From Cyclobacteriaceae bacterium (GTDB lineage Bacteria > Bacteroidota > Bacteroidia > Cytophagales > Cyclobacteriaceae), in the NCBI GenBank assembly GCA_016787665.1, contig JAEUUC010000007.1:62001-126000 (forward strand): 64,000 nt of DNA, given 5' to 3'. The translations under genes were made by a program, and so were the position numbers. The first letter of the stretch is position 1, and each line of letters begins with the position of its first letter. Of this stretch, positions 52,162 to 60,945 are shown piece by piece. The notes under the pieces are model-generated. The model made no database searches. It saw nothing but the letters and a program-made list of their open reading frames with translations, and was not told the origin of the DNA.

Positions 52162-53145
52162 GTGACGTTTGGAAAGCACGATATTGATAATCTGATTGGC
52201 AAGGTGCTCACCGGTGAGGCATCGCCTGATGAGCGACACGAGCTGGAACAATGGGTGCGGCAGTCGAACGATAATCTTCGTTACCTCGAGCAGATGCGCG
52301 CGGTGTATGAAAAGGCTGCGAACGATCCGCTCAACGTTGATGTGGATGCCGCCTGGCAAAAAGTAAAGCAGCGTTTGCGCACCCAGCGGGCCGGTGGTAC
52401 GGTGCTGTTGTGGCCCGTGCTGCGGATGGCTGCCGGAGTTGTGCTGATTATGACGGCTGGTTTGTTTACCTGGCGCTGGTTCAACACGCCTGAGCGCGTT
52501 GAACTGGTGAGTACTGAGCGCCCGGTGACCGACACGTTGCCGGACGGAAGCCAGGCGTTTTTGAACAAACGCGCCAAACTTGAATTTACCTATAATAAAC
52601 GCACGGGCGAGCGCAGTGCCCGGTTGCACGGTGAAGGATATTTCACCATCCGGCATGACGAAACCAAACCTTTTGTCATCGAGGCGGAGGGCGTGTTTGT
52701 CAAAGATCTTGGCACAGCCTTTAACATTAATGCCGCGCCTGGCAACCCGGTGGTGGAGGTGATGGTGAGCGAAGGTGAAGTAGCTTTTTATTCGTCTGAT
52801 GATCCCGGCATTCGGCTGGTGGCAGGCGAGTCGGGTGTCTTTGATAAAGCCACACGCACGTTTAGCCGGTTAGAAAAGGCCGACACCAACAAGATTGCCT
52901 ACAAGACCCGCATATTCCGTTTTAATAATACGTCATTGGGCGATGCCGTGGAGCTGATTGGCGAAGTGTACGGGGTAGACGTTCGTCTCGATAACGAGCA
53001 ACTCAAAACGTGCCCGATTACGGTTAACTTCAATAATGAAGATATCGACACGGTGCTTGACATTGTGGCGGAGACCATGGGTCTCACGATACAGCGGCAA
53101 GGAGAAGCCTTCATACTAACCGGAGTGGGTTGCGCTCACGAATAA
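52162..53145 (+). CDS. FecR-family anti-sigma factor
   Basis: A 327-residue single-span regulator that holds the sigma factor until an outer-membrane signal arrives. Residues 1-70 are the cytoplasmic sigma-binding region (DNLIGKVLTGEASPDERHELEQW), residues about 76-96 form the span, about 110-220 the FecR domain (TLPDGSQAFLNKRAKLEF; LHGEGYFTIRHDE), and about 250-325 a DUF4974-type C-terminal domain (NTSLGDAVELIGEVYGVDV), which is itself related to STN. It starts with GTG one base after the sigma-factor stop. Confidence 0.92.
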   Translation: MTFGKHDIDNLIGKVLTGEASPDERHELEQWVRQSNDNLRYLEQMRAVYEKAANDPLNVDVDAAWQKVKQRLRTQRAGGTVLLWPVLRMAAGVVLIMTAGLFTWRWFNTPERVELVSTERPVTDTLPDGSQAFLNKRAKLEFTYNKRTGERSARLHGEGYFTIRHDETKPFVIEAEGVFVKDLGTAFNINAAPGNPVVEVMVSEGEVAFYSSDDPGIRLVAGESGVFDKATRTFSRLEKADTNKIAYKTRIFRFNNTSLGDAVELIGEVYGVDVRLDNEQLKTCPITVNFNNEDIDTVLDIVAETMGLTIQRQGEAFILTGVGCAHE

Positions 53146-53149
53146 GTCC

Positions 53150-54940
53150 ATGCGTGTTCTCGTTTTCTTTTTGCTGTTGCTTTCGGGTGCACAGGCTTTC
53201 GCGCAATCGCGTCCCAAGCCGATACTGGAGCGGCCGATAAGCGGCAACTTCACCCAGGAGCGGGTGACCGTAGTGTTGCAGCGCATCGGGCAACAGGGCG
53301 GCTTTTCCTTTTCATACCCGTCCAACCTCATTGACCCCAACGAGACGGTGACTATCGCTTTTACCAATCAAACGGTTCGCGAAGTCCTCAATCGCCTATT
53401 CAACGGGCGTTACCAATACAAAGCGCGGGAGAACCACCTGATCATCAGCAAGGCTCCTGCTCCTCCCGTGAAAGCTTCGACTACGGTAATTGTGATCAAT
53501 GGCTATGTGGTCGATCAATCCACTGGCGAAAAGGTTCCGGATGCCTCGGTATACGATAAAAAGTCAATGGCCTCGGCTGTTACCGATCAGTTTGGGTACT
53601 ATAAAATCCGGCTGGACAAAAAAGATCCTGATATCAAGCTTTCAGTAAGTAAACGCGAGTACCGCGACACGCTGGTGATTATTACGGCTGCGGAAAACCA
53701 ATACCTCGATATTCCGATTCGCTCGCTCACAACCGACCTGGTGGCGGAGACAGCCACCACGGTTGCGGATACGGCAACGGTGGAGAACGGCTTTGACTTG
53801 CCCTACGAAAGTGAAGCCAATGTTCAGAATATCCGCGACACGCTATACCAAACGGTTCAGACTTCATTCCTTCCGTTTCTGGGTACCAACGGACGTCTCA
53901 GCGGCAACGTAATCAATGAGTACTCCATCAACTTTCTGGGCGGATACTCGTTGGGTACACGCCAGATTGAGCTTGGATTCTTTTTCAATGTTGACCGGGG
54001 TGATGTGCGCTGGCTTCAAATTGCGGGGTTTGGCAATCTGGTGGGCCGTAACGTTTCCGGTGTGCAGGCCGCTGGATTTTTCAACGTGAATGGTGGCGGA
54101 GCAAACGCAGTACAGGTGGCCGGGTTTACCAACATCAATCGCCAAAACAGTGTGGGCGTTCAAGTCTCGGGTTTTGCCAATGTTGACCTTCATCGCTACT
54201 CGGGTGTGCAGGTGGCTGGATTCTCTAACGTAGTTCTGGATACAGCCAGAGGTGTGCAAGTGGCGGGCTTCGCTAATGTGGTAACGAATCACTATCAGGG
54301 TTCACAGTTTGCCGGCTTCTCCAATATTGCTACGCGAAAAATCTCGGGCTCTCAAATCTCGACTTTCTTCAACTATGGTCACACGGTGCGCGGTACGCAA
54401 ATCGGGCTGTTCAACTATGCCGATACGCTCGGTGGCGTGCCTTTTGGTTTGTTGAGCTTTGTCAACAAAGGGTATCACAAATTAGAGTTGTCTGCCGATG
54501 AGATTTTCTATACCAACGTAGCCTTTCGAACCGGAGTGCGGAGCTTCCATAACATTCTCCTGGCTGGTCTCCGCCCGGAGTCGCCTTTTGGTGAACCCAC
54601 GGTGTGGACGTTTGGCTACGGCATGGGCACCGCCACGCGGTTGGCGCGGTGGCTCGACCTCAATGTTGACCTCACCGCCCAGCACCTGAATAAAGGAGGG
54701 TTCACCAATGCCCTAAGCCTGCTTTCCAAGCTCCACCTCGGTTTTGATTTCCGCGTGGCCCGCAAGTTTTCGATTCATGCCGGTGGCACATTGAATGCCT
54801 ACTTAACCGACACCTCGTTCACGGATTATCCGGTTCTGTTCACCGATATTCAGCCGTCAATTTTTTATGACGAGACGTTCACGAATGGCAATAACCTGAA
54901 GATGTGGTTCGGGGGTAAAGTAGCGCTTCGCTTTTTTTAG
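53150..54940 (+). CDS. STN-domain protein with 16-residue surface repeats (no TonB receptor barrel)
   Basis: A 596-residue exported protein cotranscribed with the FecR gene (4-base gap). Order: signal peptide (1-19), an STN domain (about 36-100) of the type that signals to FecR, a carboxypeptidase-like beta domain (about 112-190), a threonine-rich linker (about 193-210), a tandem repeat region (about 273-440) and a C-terminal beta-rich part (about 445-596) ending in F. No plug or TonB-dependent barrel is present. The repeat recalls LA_2272-type surface repeat proteins. It may be an outer-membrane or surface sensor feeding FecR and the sigma factor; this is inference. Confidence 0.82.
   Translation: MRVLVFFLLLLSGAQAFAQSRPKPILERPISGNFTQERVTVVLQRIGQQGGFSFSYPSNLIDPNETVTIAFTNQTVREVLNRLFNGRYQYKARENHLIISKAPAPPVKASTTVIVINGYVVDQSTGEKVPDASVYDKKSMASAVTDQFGYYKIRLDKKDPDIKLSVSKREYRDTLVIITAAENQYLDIPIRSLTTDLVAETATTVADTATVENGFDLPYESEANVQNIRDTLYQTVQTSFLPFLGTNGRLSGNVINEYSINFLGGYSLGTRQIELGFFFNVDRGDVRWLQIAGFGNLVGRNVSGVQAAGFFNVNGGGANAVQVAGFTNINRQNSVGVQVSGFANVDLHRYSGVQVAGFSNVVLDTARGVQVAGFANVVTNHYQGSQFAGFSNIATRKISGSQISTFFNYGHTVRGTQIGLFNYADTLGGVPFGLLSFVNKGYHKLELSADEIFYTNVAFRTGVRSFHNILLAGLRPESPFGEPTVWTFGYGMGTATRLARWLDLNVDLTAQHLNKGGFTNALSLLSKLHLGFDFRVARKFSIHAGGTLNAYLTDTSFTDYPVLFTDIQPSIFYDETFTNGNNLKMWFGGKVALRFF
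53966..54466 (+). repeat. Protein-coding tandem repeat with exact 48-base (16-residue) period
   Basis: Repeats of the type VQVAGFxN plus eight variable residues begin at residues 273, 289, 305, 321, 337, 353, 369, 385 and 401. In all nine, Phe falls at 278 + 16n and Asn at 280 + 16n without one insertion or deletion. Two further degenerate copies follow to about residue 440 with a two-residue slip. DNA copies have diverged, so the repeat is kept at the protein level. Confidence 0.92.
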
Positions 54941-55003
54941 TCGGAATAGCAGATGTTTAATGTTATTCGGTTACAAAGATTCAAGGGTTCGCCCTGCTTG
55001 TCT

Positions 55004-55011
55004 TACTTTTG
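55004..55011 (+). promoter_or_regulatory. -7 element TACTTTTG before the TPR gene
   Basis: Exact TAnnTTTG match ending only 4 bases before an ATG at 55016, so the mRNA is probably leaderless or starts within the first codons. Confidence 0.5.
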
Positions 55012-55015
55012 CAGC

Positions 55016-55786
55016 ATGAGGTGTGGGATGATGATGATGCTTGGATTCTTGTGCGTGGTGCTGGCCGTTCACGGTCAGTCGGCAAGTGACTTATTTGCCG
55101 AAGGGCTCGCCTTGGAGAAGGCGTTCAAAGTTGAGGAGGCGTTGGCCAAATATGAGGCCGTTTTGCAACGGCAACCCACCCATGAAGAGGCGCTTTGGCA
55201 TGCGAGCCGAATGGAATCGAACGTGGGAGGCCATTTGAAGGAGAAAGCGGCCAAGCGGACGCACTACGAAAAAGCACAGGCCTACGCACAGAAGGCTATC
55301 CAGTTGAATCCCCAATCGGTGGGCGGCCGTTTTGCGCATATCATCTCCATGGGCTTGCTATCCGAAATTGCTGACAACCCGCGTGAAAAAATCAAGAACG
55401 CCAAAATTATCCGCGAAGAAGCGGAAACCATCGTGAAGTTGGACTCCACGTTTGCCCCGGTGTATTTCGTATTGGGTAAGTGGCATTATGAATTGGCAAA
55501 ACTCAACTGGCTGGAGCAGCTGGCCTGCGATTTTTTCTTTGGCGGCATGCCCGAGGATGTATCCATGGAAAAGGCGATCCGGCATTTTGAACGTGCCAGC
55601 ACACTCGACCCCGACAACATTCTTTTCCTTTATGGCGAAGCTTCCGTCTACCACTACAAGAAGAATTATCCAAGAGCCAAGGCGTTGCTGGTGAGGGCCG
55701 TGCGACTCGCGCCCCGCGAGCCAGACGACATCCTTCGCAAAGAGAAGTGCCAGGCCATGCTGGATCAGATCAACGAGAAATCCTGA
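55016..55786 (+). CDS. Exported TPR-repeat protein
   Basis: A protein of up to 256 residues with a signal peptide ending VHGQS and helical tetratricopeptide-like repeats (ALAKYEAVLQRQPTHEEALWHAS; AQAYAQKAIQLNPQSVGGRF; AIRHFERASTLDPDNILFLYGEA). Such repeats mediate protein-protein contacts, here in the periplasm. The start is ambiguous: ATG at 55016, or one of four consecutive ATGs at 55028-55039, which would give a more typical signal peptide if the mRNA starts downstream of 55016. It lies between the FecR/STN unit and the TonB receptor. Confidence 0.85.
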   Translation: MRCGMMMMLGFLCVVLAVHGQSASDLFAEGLALEKAFKVEEALAKYEAVLQRQPTHEEALWHASRMESNVGGHLKEKAAKRTHYEKAQAYAQKAIQLNPQSVGGRFAHIISMGLLSEIADNPREKIKNAKIIREEAETIVKLDSTFAPVYFVLGKWHYELAKLNWLEQLACDFFFGGMPEDVSMEKAIRHFERASTLDPDNILFLYGEASVYHYKKNYPRAKALLVRAVRLAPREPDDILRKEKCQAMLDQINEKS

Positions 55787-55848
55787 TTTTTTTTTAACCG
55801 GTAGGGGGCCGGGCTTCCTGAGTTGTCTCTGACGAAGATGACAACGTT

Positions 55849-58209
55849 ATGAAGACCCCTAAATTCCGTATTCTCTTTTTCCTTTTTCTGGTTGGCCTCG
55901 CGCGCGTTGCAGAGGCGCAAACGATTACACAAACCATCCGCGGTCAGGTGCTTGATCAGGTAACCCGCTCCCCGCTGCCGGGGGCCACGGTGATCATCCT
56001 GGATTCGGATCCGCTGATCGGGGCTACCACTGACCCCGATGGCAACTTTAAGTTGCCTCCGGTGGCGGTGGGCACGTACCACCTCAAAATTTCTTTTGTT
56101 GGTTACCAGGACCGCGTGATACCAAATGTGGTGGTTAACTCCGGTAAGGAAGTTGTATTGAACCTTGCCCTGGAGGAAGATATCATTCGCATGGATGAAC
56201 TGGTGATTTCGGCAGAATCGCACCTGGAGAAAAACAAGCCGTTAAATGAAATGGCGGTGGTGAGCGCCCGCACCTTTTCTGTGGATGAAACCCGAAAGTT
56301 TGCTGCTGCCGTGAATGACCCCGCCCGCATGGTGGCCAGTTATGCCGGTGTGGTGCAGACCAGCGATGGTAACAATTCGATTTCGGTGCGCGGCAACGCT
56401 CCGTTTGGTTTGTTGTGGCGAATGGAAGGTGTTGATATCCCCAACCCGAATCACTTTGCCAACGTGGCCACTTCCGGTGGCGGAATTTCCATTATCAGTT
56501 CACAACTGCTCACGAACAGTGATTTCATGACGGGCGCCTTTCCAGCCGAGTACGGCAATGCGCTCGCGGGTGTGTTTGACCTCAACCTTCGAAGAGGAAA
56601 TAATGAAAAACGTGAGTACACCATCCAGGCCGGCTTTCTGGGTACTGACGTGGCTGTGGAGGGTCCGTTCTCAAAAAATTACAAGGGCTCCTTTCTGGTG
56701 AATTACCGCTACTCCACGCTGGCTGTTTTGTCCCGGTTGGGTTTGGATGTGGGGGGCGCGGCCACCAACTTCCAGGATCTTTCCTACCATATTCATCTGC
56801 CTTCGAAGTGGGGAAATTTCTCATTTTTTGGATTTGGCGGATTGAGTGATCAGACCATTGAGGCAAAACAAGATTCCAGTCAATGGACGGATGAGTACTA
56901 CCGGTACAATTCAACCTACTTCAGCAACACCGGGGCTGCGGGTGCCAAACACTCGCTCAATCTGGGCGCTAACACGTTTTGGCAAACCACGCTTGTCCTT
57001 TCCGGCAACAACCACGGCTTCCGCCAGGATCGGCTCGATGAGGAGTACATTCCACAATTTGATTATCGACAGAATTTTTTCAACCGTAAGCTTACGATCA
57101 GTTCGGTGCTGAACCATAAGATATCCGCACGTCATGCCGTTCGCACGGGGTTCTACGCAAACCGGTACTACTTTGACCTGACCAGGCGCTTTTTGAATCG
57201 CGAGACACAGCAGGTGGAGAACCCGCTGCAAGCAATGGGCACGGCCACCACCTGGCAGGTATTCGGTCAATGGAATTTCCGCGCCAGCGAAAGGTTAACG
57301 GTGAATACCGGCCTTCATAGTTTGTGGCTGCCGTCCAATGGCAGCGTTTCAGTTGAGCCGAGGCTTTCGGCAAAATGGGACATGTCCGGTCGCCAATCGC
57401 TGAGCATAGGCTACGGCTTGCACAGTCAGATGCAGCCGGTCGGAGTCTACCAGGCCAGCGTCACCGATCAATCCGGAACGACCCTTCAACCCAACAAACA
57501 GTTAGGGTTTAATAAGGCTCATCACTATGTGTTGGCCTTCGATCAATCGCTGTCACCCCACATGCGCGTGAAGGTGGAAACCTATTACCAGCACCTGTTC
57601 AATATTGCTGTGGAGGACGATCCGAATAGTTCGCTATCGACCATTAATAATGAAGAGGGCTACATCACCGATCCGTTGGTGAACAGGGGGCTGGGACGTA
57701 ACTACGGGTTGGAACTTACGCTTGAGCACTTCCTGCACAACAATCTGTATTTTTTGGTGTCCGGCTCGTTATACGAGTCACACTACCGCGCTTTAGACAA
57801 TGTATGGCGTAACACACGCTTTAATGCCAATCGGGCGATCAGCCTTACGGCCGGCAAGGAATTCCCGATGGCCAAAGACCGCACCTTTGGGGTGAACTTC
57901 CGGACCCTTTACACCGGTGGATTGCGTACTACGCCTATTGATGTTCAGGCGTCAATGGCGGCAGGTGAAACCCGGTATGTGGAGTCGGAGGCGTACCGCG
58001 ATCAGTTGCCGGATTATTTCCGAACGGATCTCCGGTTTAGCCTCAAGCGAAACAAAACCAAATCGACCCGCACCTGGTCGTTAGACATTCAAAACGTGAC
58101 GAACCATCAAAACCTGGGCGGGCAATACTTTGATGTGCGCACGGCAGAGGTCAAAAAGTGGTACCAGTTGCCCTTGTTGCCTATTTTGAGTTACCGGGTG
58201 GAATTCTAA
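55849..58209 (+). CDS. TonB-dependent outer-membrane receptor
   Basis: A 786-residue receptor. Signal peptide 1-24 (ending AEAQT), a carboxypeptidase-like regulatory domain (about 28-108; IRGQVLDQVTRSPLPGATV), a plug (about 115-230; NSISVRGNAPFGLLWRMEGV and AEYGNALAGVFDL) and a C-terminal barrel of about 540 residues ending SYRVEF, with a terminal Phe as usual for outer-membrane barrels. It imports a TonB-energised substrate; the ligand is not predictable. It has no STN domain, so it is not the direct FecR signal partner. It is not followed by a SusD-like gene. Confidence 0.93.
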   Translation: MKTPKFRILFFLFLVGLARVAEAQTITQTIRGQVLDQVTRSPLPGATVIILDSDPLIGATTDPDGNFKLPPVAVGTYHLKISFVGYQDRVIPNVVVNSGKEVVLNLALEEDIIRMDELVISAESHLEKNKPLNEMAVVSARTFSVDETRKFAAAVNDPARMVASYAGVVQTSDGNNSISVRGNAPFGLLWRMEGVDIPNPNHFANVATSGGGISIISSQLLTNSDFMTGAFPAEYGNALAGVFDLNLRRGNNEKREYTIQAGFLGTDVAVEGPFSKNYKGSFLVNYRYSTLAVLSRLGLDVGGAATNFQDLSYHIHLPSKWGNFSFFGFGGLSDQTIEAKQDSSQWTDEYYRYNSTYFSNTGAAGAKHSLNLGANTFWQTTLVLSGNNHGFRQDRLDEEYIPQFDYRQNFFNRKLTISSVLNHKISARHAVRTGFYANRYYFDLTRRFLNRETQQVENPLQAMGTATTWQVFGQWNFRASERLTVNTGLHSLWLPSNGSVSVEPRLSAKWDMSGRQSLSIGYGLHSQMQPVGVYQASVTDQSGTTLQPNKQLGFNKAHHYVLAFDQSLSPHMRVKVETYYQHLFNIAVEDDPNSSLSTINNEEGYITDPLVNRGLGRNYGLELTLEHFLHNNLYFLVSGSLYESHYRALDNVWRNTRFNANRAISLTAGKEFPMAKDRTFGVNFRTLYTGGLRTTPIDVQASMAAGETRYVESEAYRDQLPDYFRTDLRFSLKRNKTKSTRTWSLDIQNVTNHQNLGGQYFDVRTAEVKKWYQLPLLPILSYRVEF

Positions 58210-58279
58210 AAAAAGTTGACTTTCGGATAGGGGGAAAAAACAGCCCGGTTGTCTGAAAAGGGAAGCTAAACACACGAAC

Positions 58280-58978
58280 ATGAAACAGATTGCCAGTTTA
58301 TTGACAGCGTTGTCCTTAGTACTCATCTCTTGCCGGGAGGAGGATTTCGGACCCCTTCAAAATGCCCAGCGCAGCTTTAGCGAGGTGGGGTTCGACCGGC
58401 TACAGGTGCAGGATGCCATGGATGTAACCGTTAAGCGAGGAAGCTACTTTTCCGTAGAGGCCCAGGGTGACAGTCGGAACCTGAACGATCTTCTGGTGTA
58501 CAAAACCGGTGGAACACTAGTGGTGAAGTACGACCGTCAGGAACAGCGTCAATACCAAACGCGCATTACCATAGTGATGCCCGAGCTAAAGGGAATTGAT
58601 CTGGCCGGAGCTACTGTCGGCCGCGTTATTGATTTTACCGGAGTCTCCCGCCTTGACATGACGGTGAGCGGGGCTTCGGTTTTACATGCCCAGGTAGCCG
58701 CTACTGAACTGGTCGCCAATATCAGTGGGGCCTCCCAGGTTAGCTTGCGGGGCAGTGGCGAGAATTTACAGGCAACACTTACCGGTGCATCCCAACTTTC
58801 GGGGTTCGACTATCCGGTAGAGCTGGCTTCTCTTGTTTTTTCAGGAGCCAGTATGGGCAAGATCAGCAGTTCGCAGCGGTTGCAAGTTAACGCCAGTGGA
58901 GCGAGTGTGATTACCTACCGCGGTAACCCTCAACTGGTGCTGGATGTAACCGGTGCCAGCGTGGTGAGGCCCGAGTAG
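58280..58978 (+). CDS. GIN-domain (DUF2807) lipoprotein
   Basis: A 232-residue protein with the lipoprotein signal MKQIASLLTALSLVLISC (Cys18). The mature part is a right-handed beta-helix-like GIN domain: Gly-Ala(-Ser) turns recur at residues 110, 131, 150, 169, 189, 207 and 225, about every 18-21 residues. GIN-domain proteins are envelope adhesin- or auto-transporter-like beta solenoids of unknown role, frequent in Bacteroidota. It lies between the TonB receptor (70-base gap) and galM. Confidence 0.88.
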   Translation: MKQIASLLTALSLVLISCREEDFGPLQNAQRSFSEVGFDRLQVQDAMDVTVKRGSYFSVEAQGDSRNLNDLLVYKTGGTLVVKYDRQEQRQYQTRITIVMPELKGIDLAGATVGRVIDFTGVSRLDMTVSGASVLHAQVAATELVANISGASQVSLRGSGENLQATLTGASQLSGFDYPVELASLVFSGASMGKISSSQRLQVNASGASVITYRGNPQLVLDVTGASVVRPE

Positions 58979-59036
58979 CCGAGAGCCTTTTGTAAAAGGC
59001 GTTTTTCCAGGCGGGCGAATTGTGTACCTTCCGTAC

Positions 59037-60152
59037 ATGATTCGCCCGTTGTTCTTGGCTGCGATGATCACGTTGTCGTGTTCCACCCGTACTGCTGACC
59101 CTATGACTTCCACCGTACCTGACGTTGACCGCTCATTTCATGTGTATGAACTGCAAAACAAAAACGGTTTGCGAATGAAGGTCACCAATTTTGGTGGCCG
59201 CATCATGGAACTGTGGGTTCCGGACCGCGAAGGAAAACTCGCTGACATTGTGCTGGGGTACGATTCGGCTGCCCAGTATCTCAACGGTAATCCCTACTTC
59301 GGTGCCCTGATTGGGCGCTTCGGGAATCGAATTGCACACGGTCGGTTTTCGATTGATGGCCGGGAATATCACCTCGCCATTAACAATGGAGCGCACGCGC
59401 TGCACGGTGGGCCGGGTGGATTCCATAATGTGTTTTGGCGATCGGAGTTAACGGAGCAGCAGGGGCGCCAAAATCTGGAATTGTATTACCTGAGCCGTGA
59501 TGGGGAAGAGGGTTACCCCGGAAACTTAAAAGTGAAGGTAACCTATTCGCTCACCGATGAAAATGAACTGGTGGTCAACTATGAAGCCACAACCGATCAG
59601 ACCACGATTATCAACCTTACCCAACATTCCTTCTTTAACCTGGCCGGTGCCGGTTTGGGCGATATTCGCGATCACCGCCTTCAATTAATGGCAGACCGGT
59701 ATTGCCCGGTGGATGATGGCCTGATTCCCACGGGCGTTATAGCTGCCGTTGCCGGCACTCCTTTTGACTTTACCCAACCGCACGCAATCGGTGAGCGCAT
59801 TGGCGAAGCTGACCCCCAACTTCGTGCCGGTCGTGGATATGATCATACATTTGTTTTGAACAAGCCAGACAAGGAGCTCGGATTGGCGGCCGTAGTAACC
59901 GAGCCGGGCAGCGGACGGGTGATGGAAGTATGGACTACTGAACCGGGCTTGCAATTCTATAGCGGCAACTTTTTAGATGGTTCGGATATTGGCAAGGGGG
60001 GGAAGGTTTATGGTCATCGCTCTGCCCTTTGTCTTGAGACCCAGCATTTCCCCGATTCACCCAATCAACCCGGGTTTCCGACCACCGAATTGAAACCAGG
60101 CGAAACCTACAGGCAAAAAACGATTTACCGCTTCTCAGTGGCTACGCCTTAA
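59037..60152 (+). CDS. galM: Aldose 1-epimerase (mutarotase), lipoprotein form
   Basis: Interconverts alpha and beta anomers of aldoses such as galactose. The 371-residue protein has a lipoprotein-like start, MIRPLFLAAMITLSC (Cys15), so it acts outside the cytoplasm. Fold landmarks: VTNFGGRIMELWVPDR near residue 45, GRFGNRIAHGRFSIDG near 95, NNGAHALHGGPGG near 120 with a catalytic histidine, NLTQHSFFNLAG near 195 with the second, and GLQFYSGNFLDG near 305 with the catalytic Glu region. A GTG at 59022 is less likely. galK is encoded separately at 10958. Its last 11 bases overlap the convergent next gene. Confidence 0.93.
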   Translation: MIRPLFLAAMITLSCSTRTADPMTSTVPDVDRSFHVYELQNKNGLRMKVTNFGGRIMELWVPDREGKLADIVLGYDSAAQYLNGNPYFGALIGRFGNRIAHGRFSIDGREYHLAINNGAHALHGGPGGFHNVFWRSELTEQQGRQNLELYYLSRDGEEGYPGNLKVKVTYSLTDENELVVNYEATTDQTTIINLTQHSFFNLAGAGLGDIRDHRLQLMADRYCPVDDGLIPTGVIAAVAGTPFDFTQPHAIGERIGEADPQLRAGRGYDHTFVLNKPDKELGLAAVVTEPGSGRVMEVWTTEPGLQFYSGNFLDGSDIGKGGKVYGHRSALCLETQHFPDSPNQPGFPTTELKPGETYRQKTIYRFSVATP

Positions 60153-60708
60153 TCACCAGTTCGTTCCAGGTGAAAACCAGGCTTACCAACATTAAGACGA
60201 ACAAGACCGATACGATGATCTGATGTACCCGCTCGGGCACAGATTGGCGCAGCACGGTGGGCAAAAGCAACACCAGGATGAACAGCTTGTTGACTTGTTC
60301 AAGAAGCGGGTCACCCAGAATCGCCAGGTTCGTTACGATGGATAAGGCGGCCAGAGAAATGAATCCCCAGTAGAGTTTTCGGAAGTGTTGCAGATAAAAC
60401 GCTTTCAGGTTATGGCCCTCGGCCCAATTGATGGGGAAGAGCAGGCGTGCCAGCACAAACAGGTTGATGGGGTAAAGCAGGGTGAACAGGAATTGGCCAA
60501 GTTGCCAGCTGGTGTTGGTGCGCATTTCGTAAAAAATCCACCATTCGTGCACGTGCAGGATAAAGACGAGTAGCACCCACAGGACATGTGGCCAGTAAAA
60601 CCGAACATTCTTTTGATGCAGGGCATCAGCCAAACCGGTGATGATTTGGGTTATCCCCAAGCCCAAGATAATCGACACCAGTACCGCTACGTATTCAAAG
60701 GGGCTCAC
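60142..60708 (-). CDS. Uncharacterised six-span membrane protein
   Basis: A 188-residue membrane protein with about six hydrophobic segments (3-20, 38-58, 72-92, 112-130, 138-150, 162-183). No family is recognised. FYWPHVLWVLLVFILHVHEWWIFYEM contains a His-Pro-His-rich span that could bind a metal or haem, but this is speculative. The stop codon overlaps the galM end on the other strand by 11 bases. It is divergent from the actA operon across 237 bases. Confidence 0.7.
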   Translation of the reverse strand: MSPFEYVAVLVSIILGLGITQIITGLADALHQKNVRFYWPHVLWVLLVFILHVHEWWIFYEMRTNTSWQLGQFLFTLLYPINLFVLARLLFPINWAEGHNLKAFYLQHFRKLYWGFISLAALSIVTNLAILGDPLLEQVNKLFILVLLLPTVLRQSVPERVHQIIVSVLFVLMLVSLVFTWNELVIKA

Positions 60709-60879
60709 AATCAGGATATTTTCAGTTTATAACGGTTCTAAACAGTATGGGGCGGTAATTTGGCAAGTGTTTCGTTCAACGCTCGGTAGCAATTTTTTCC
60801 GGTCGCAAGTGGTAAGTTAAACATTCACTTGAAGTGAAATTGTTTAGCCAAATATTATTCGTTCCCTAATGATTTTTTG

Positions 60880-60910
60880 TTTGAAAAACCGCCATTGGCC
60901 CTTAGATTTG
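60880..60910 (+). promoter_or_regulatory. Full Bacteroidota promoter of the actA operon (TTTG-N19-TAGATTTG)
   Basis: TTTG at 60880-60883 and TAGATTTG at 60903-60910 are separated by exactly 19 bases, the spacing known for the -33/-7 promoter of Bacteroidota. The actA ATG at 60946 follows a leader of about 30 bases. This is the only promoter in the window where both boxes match. Confidence 0.78.
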
Positions 60911-60945
60911 TGCCACTTCGTTAAAAAGGCGAAGTCCTAAACGTC

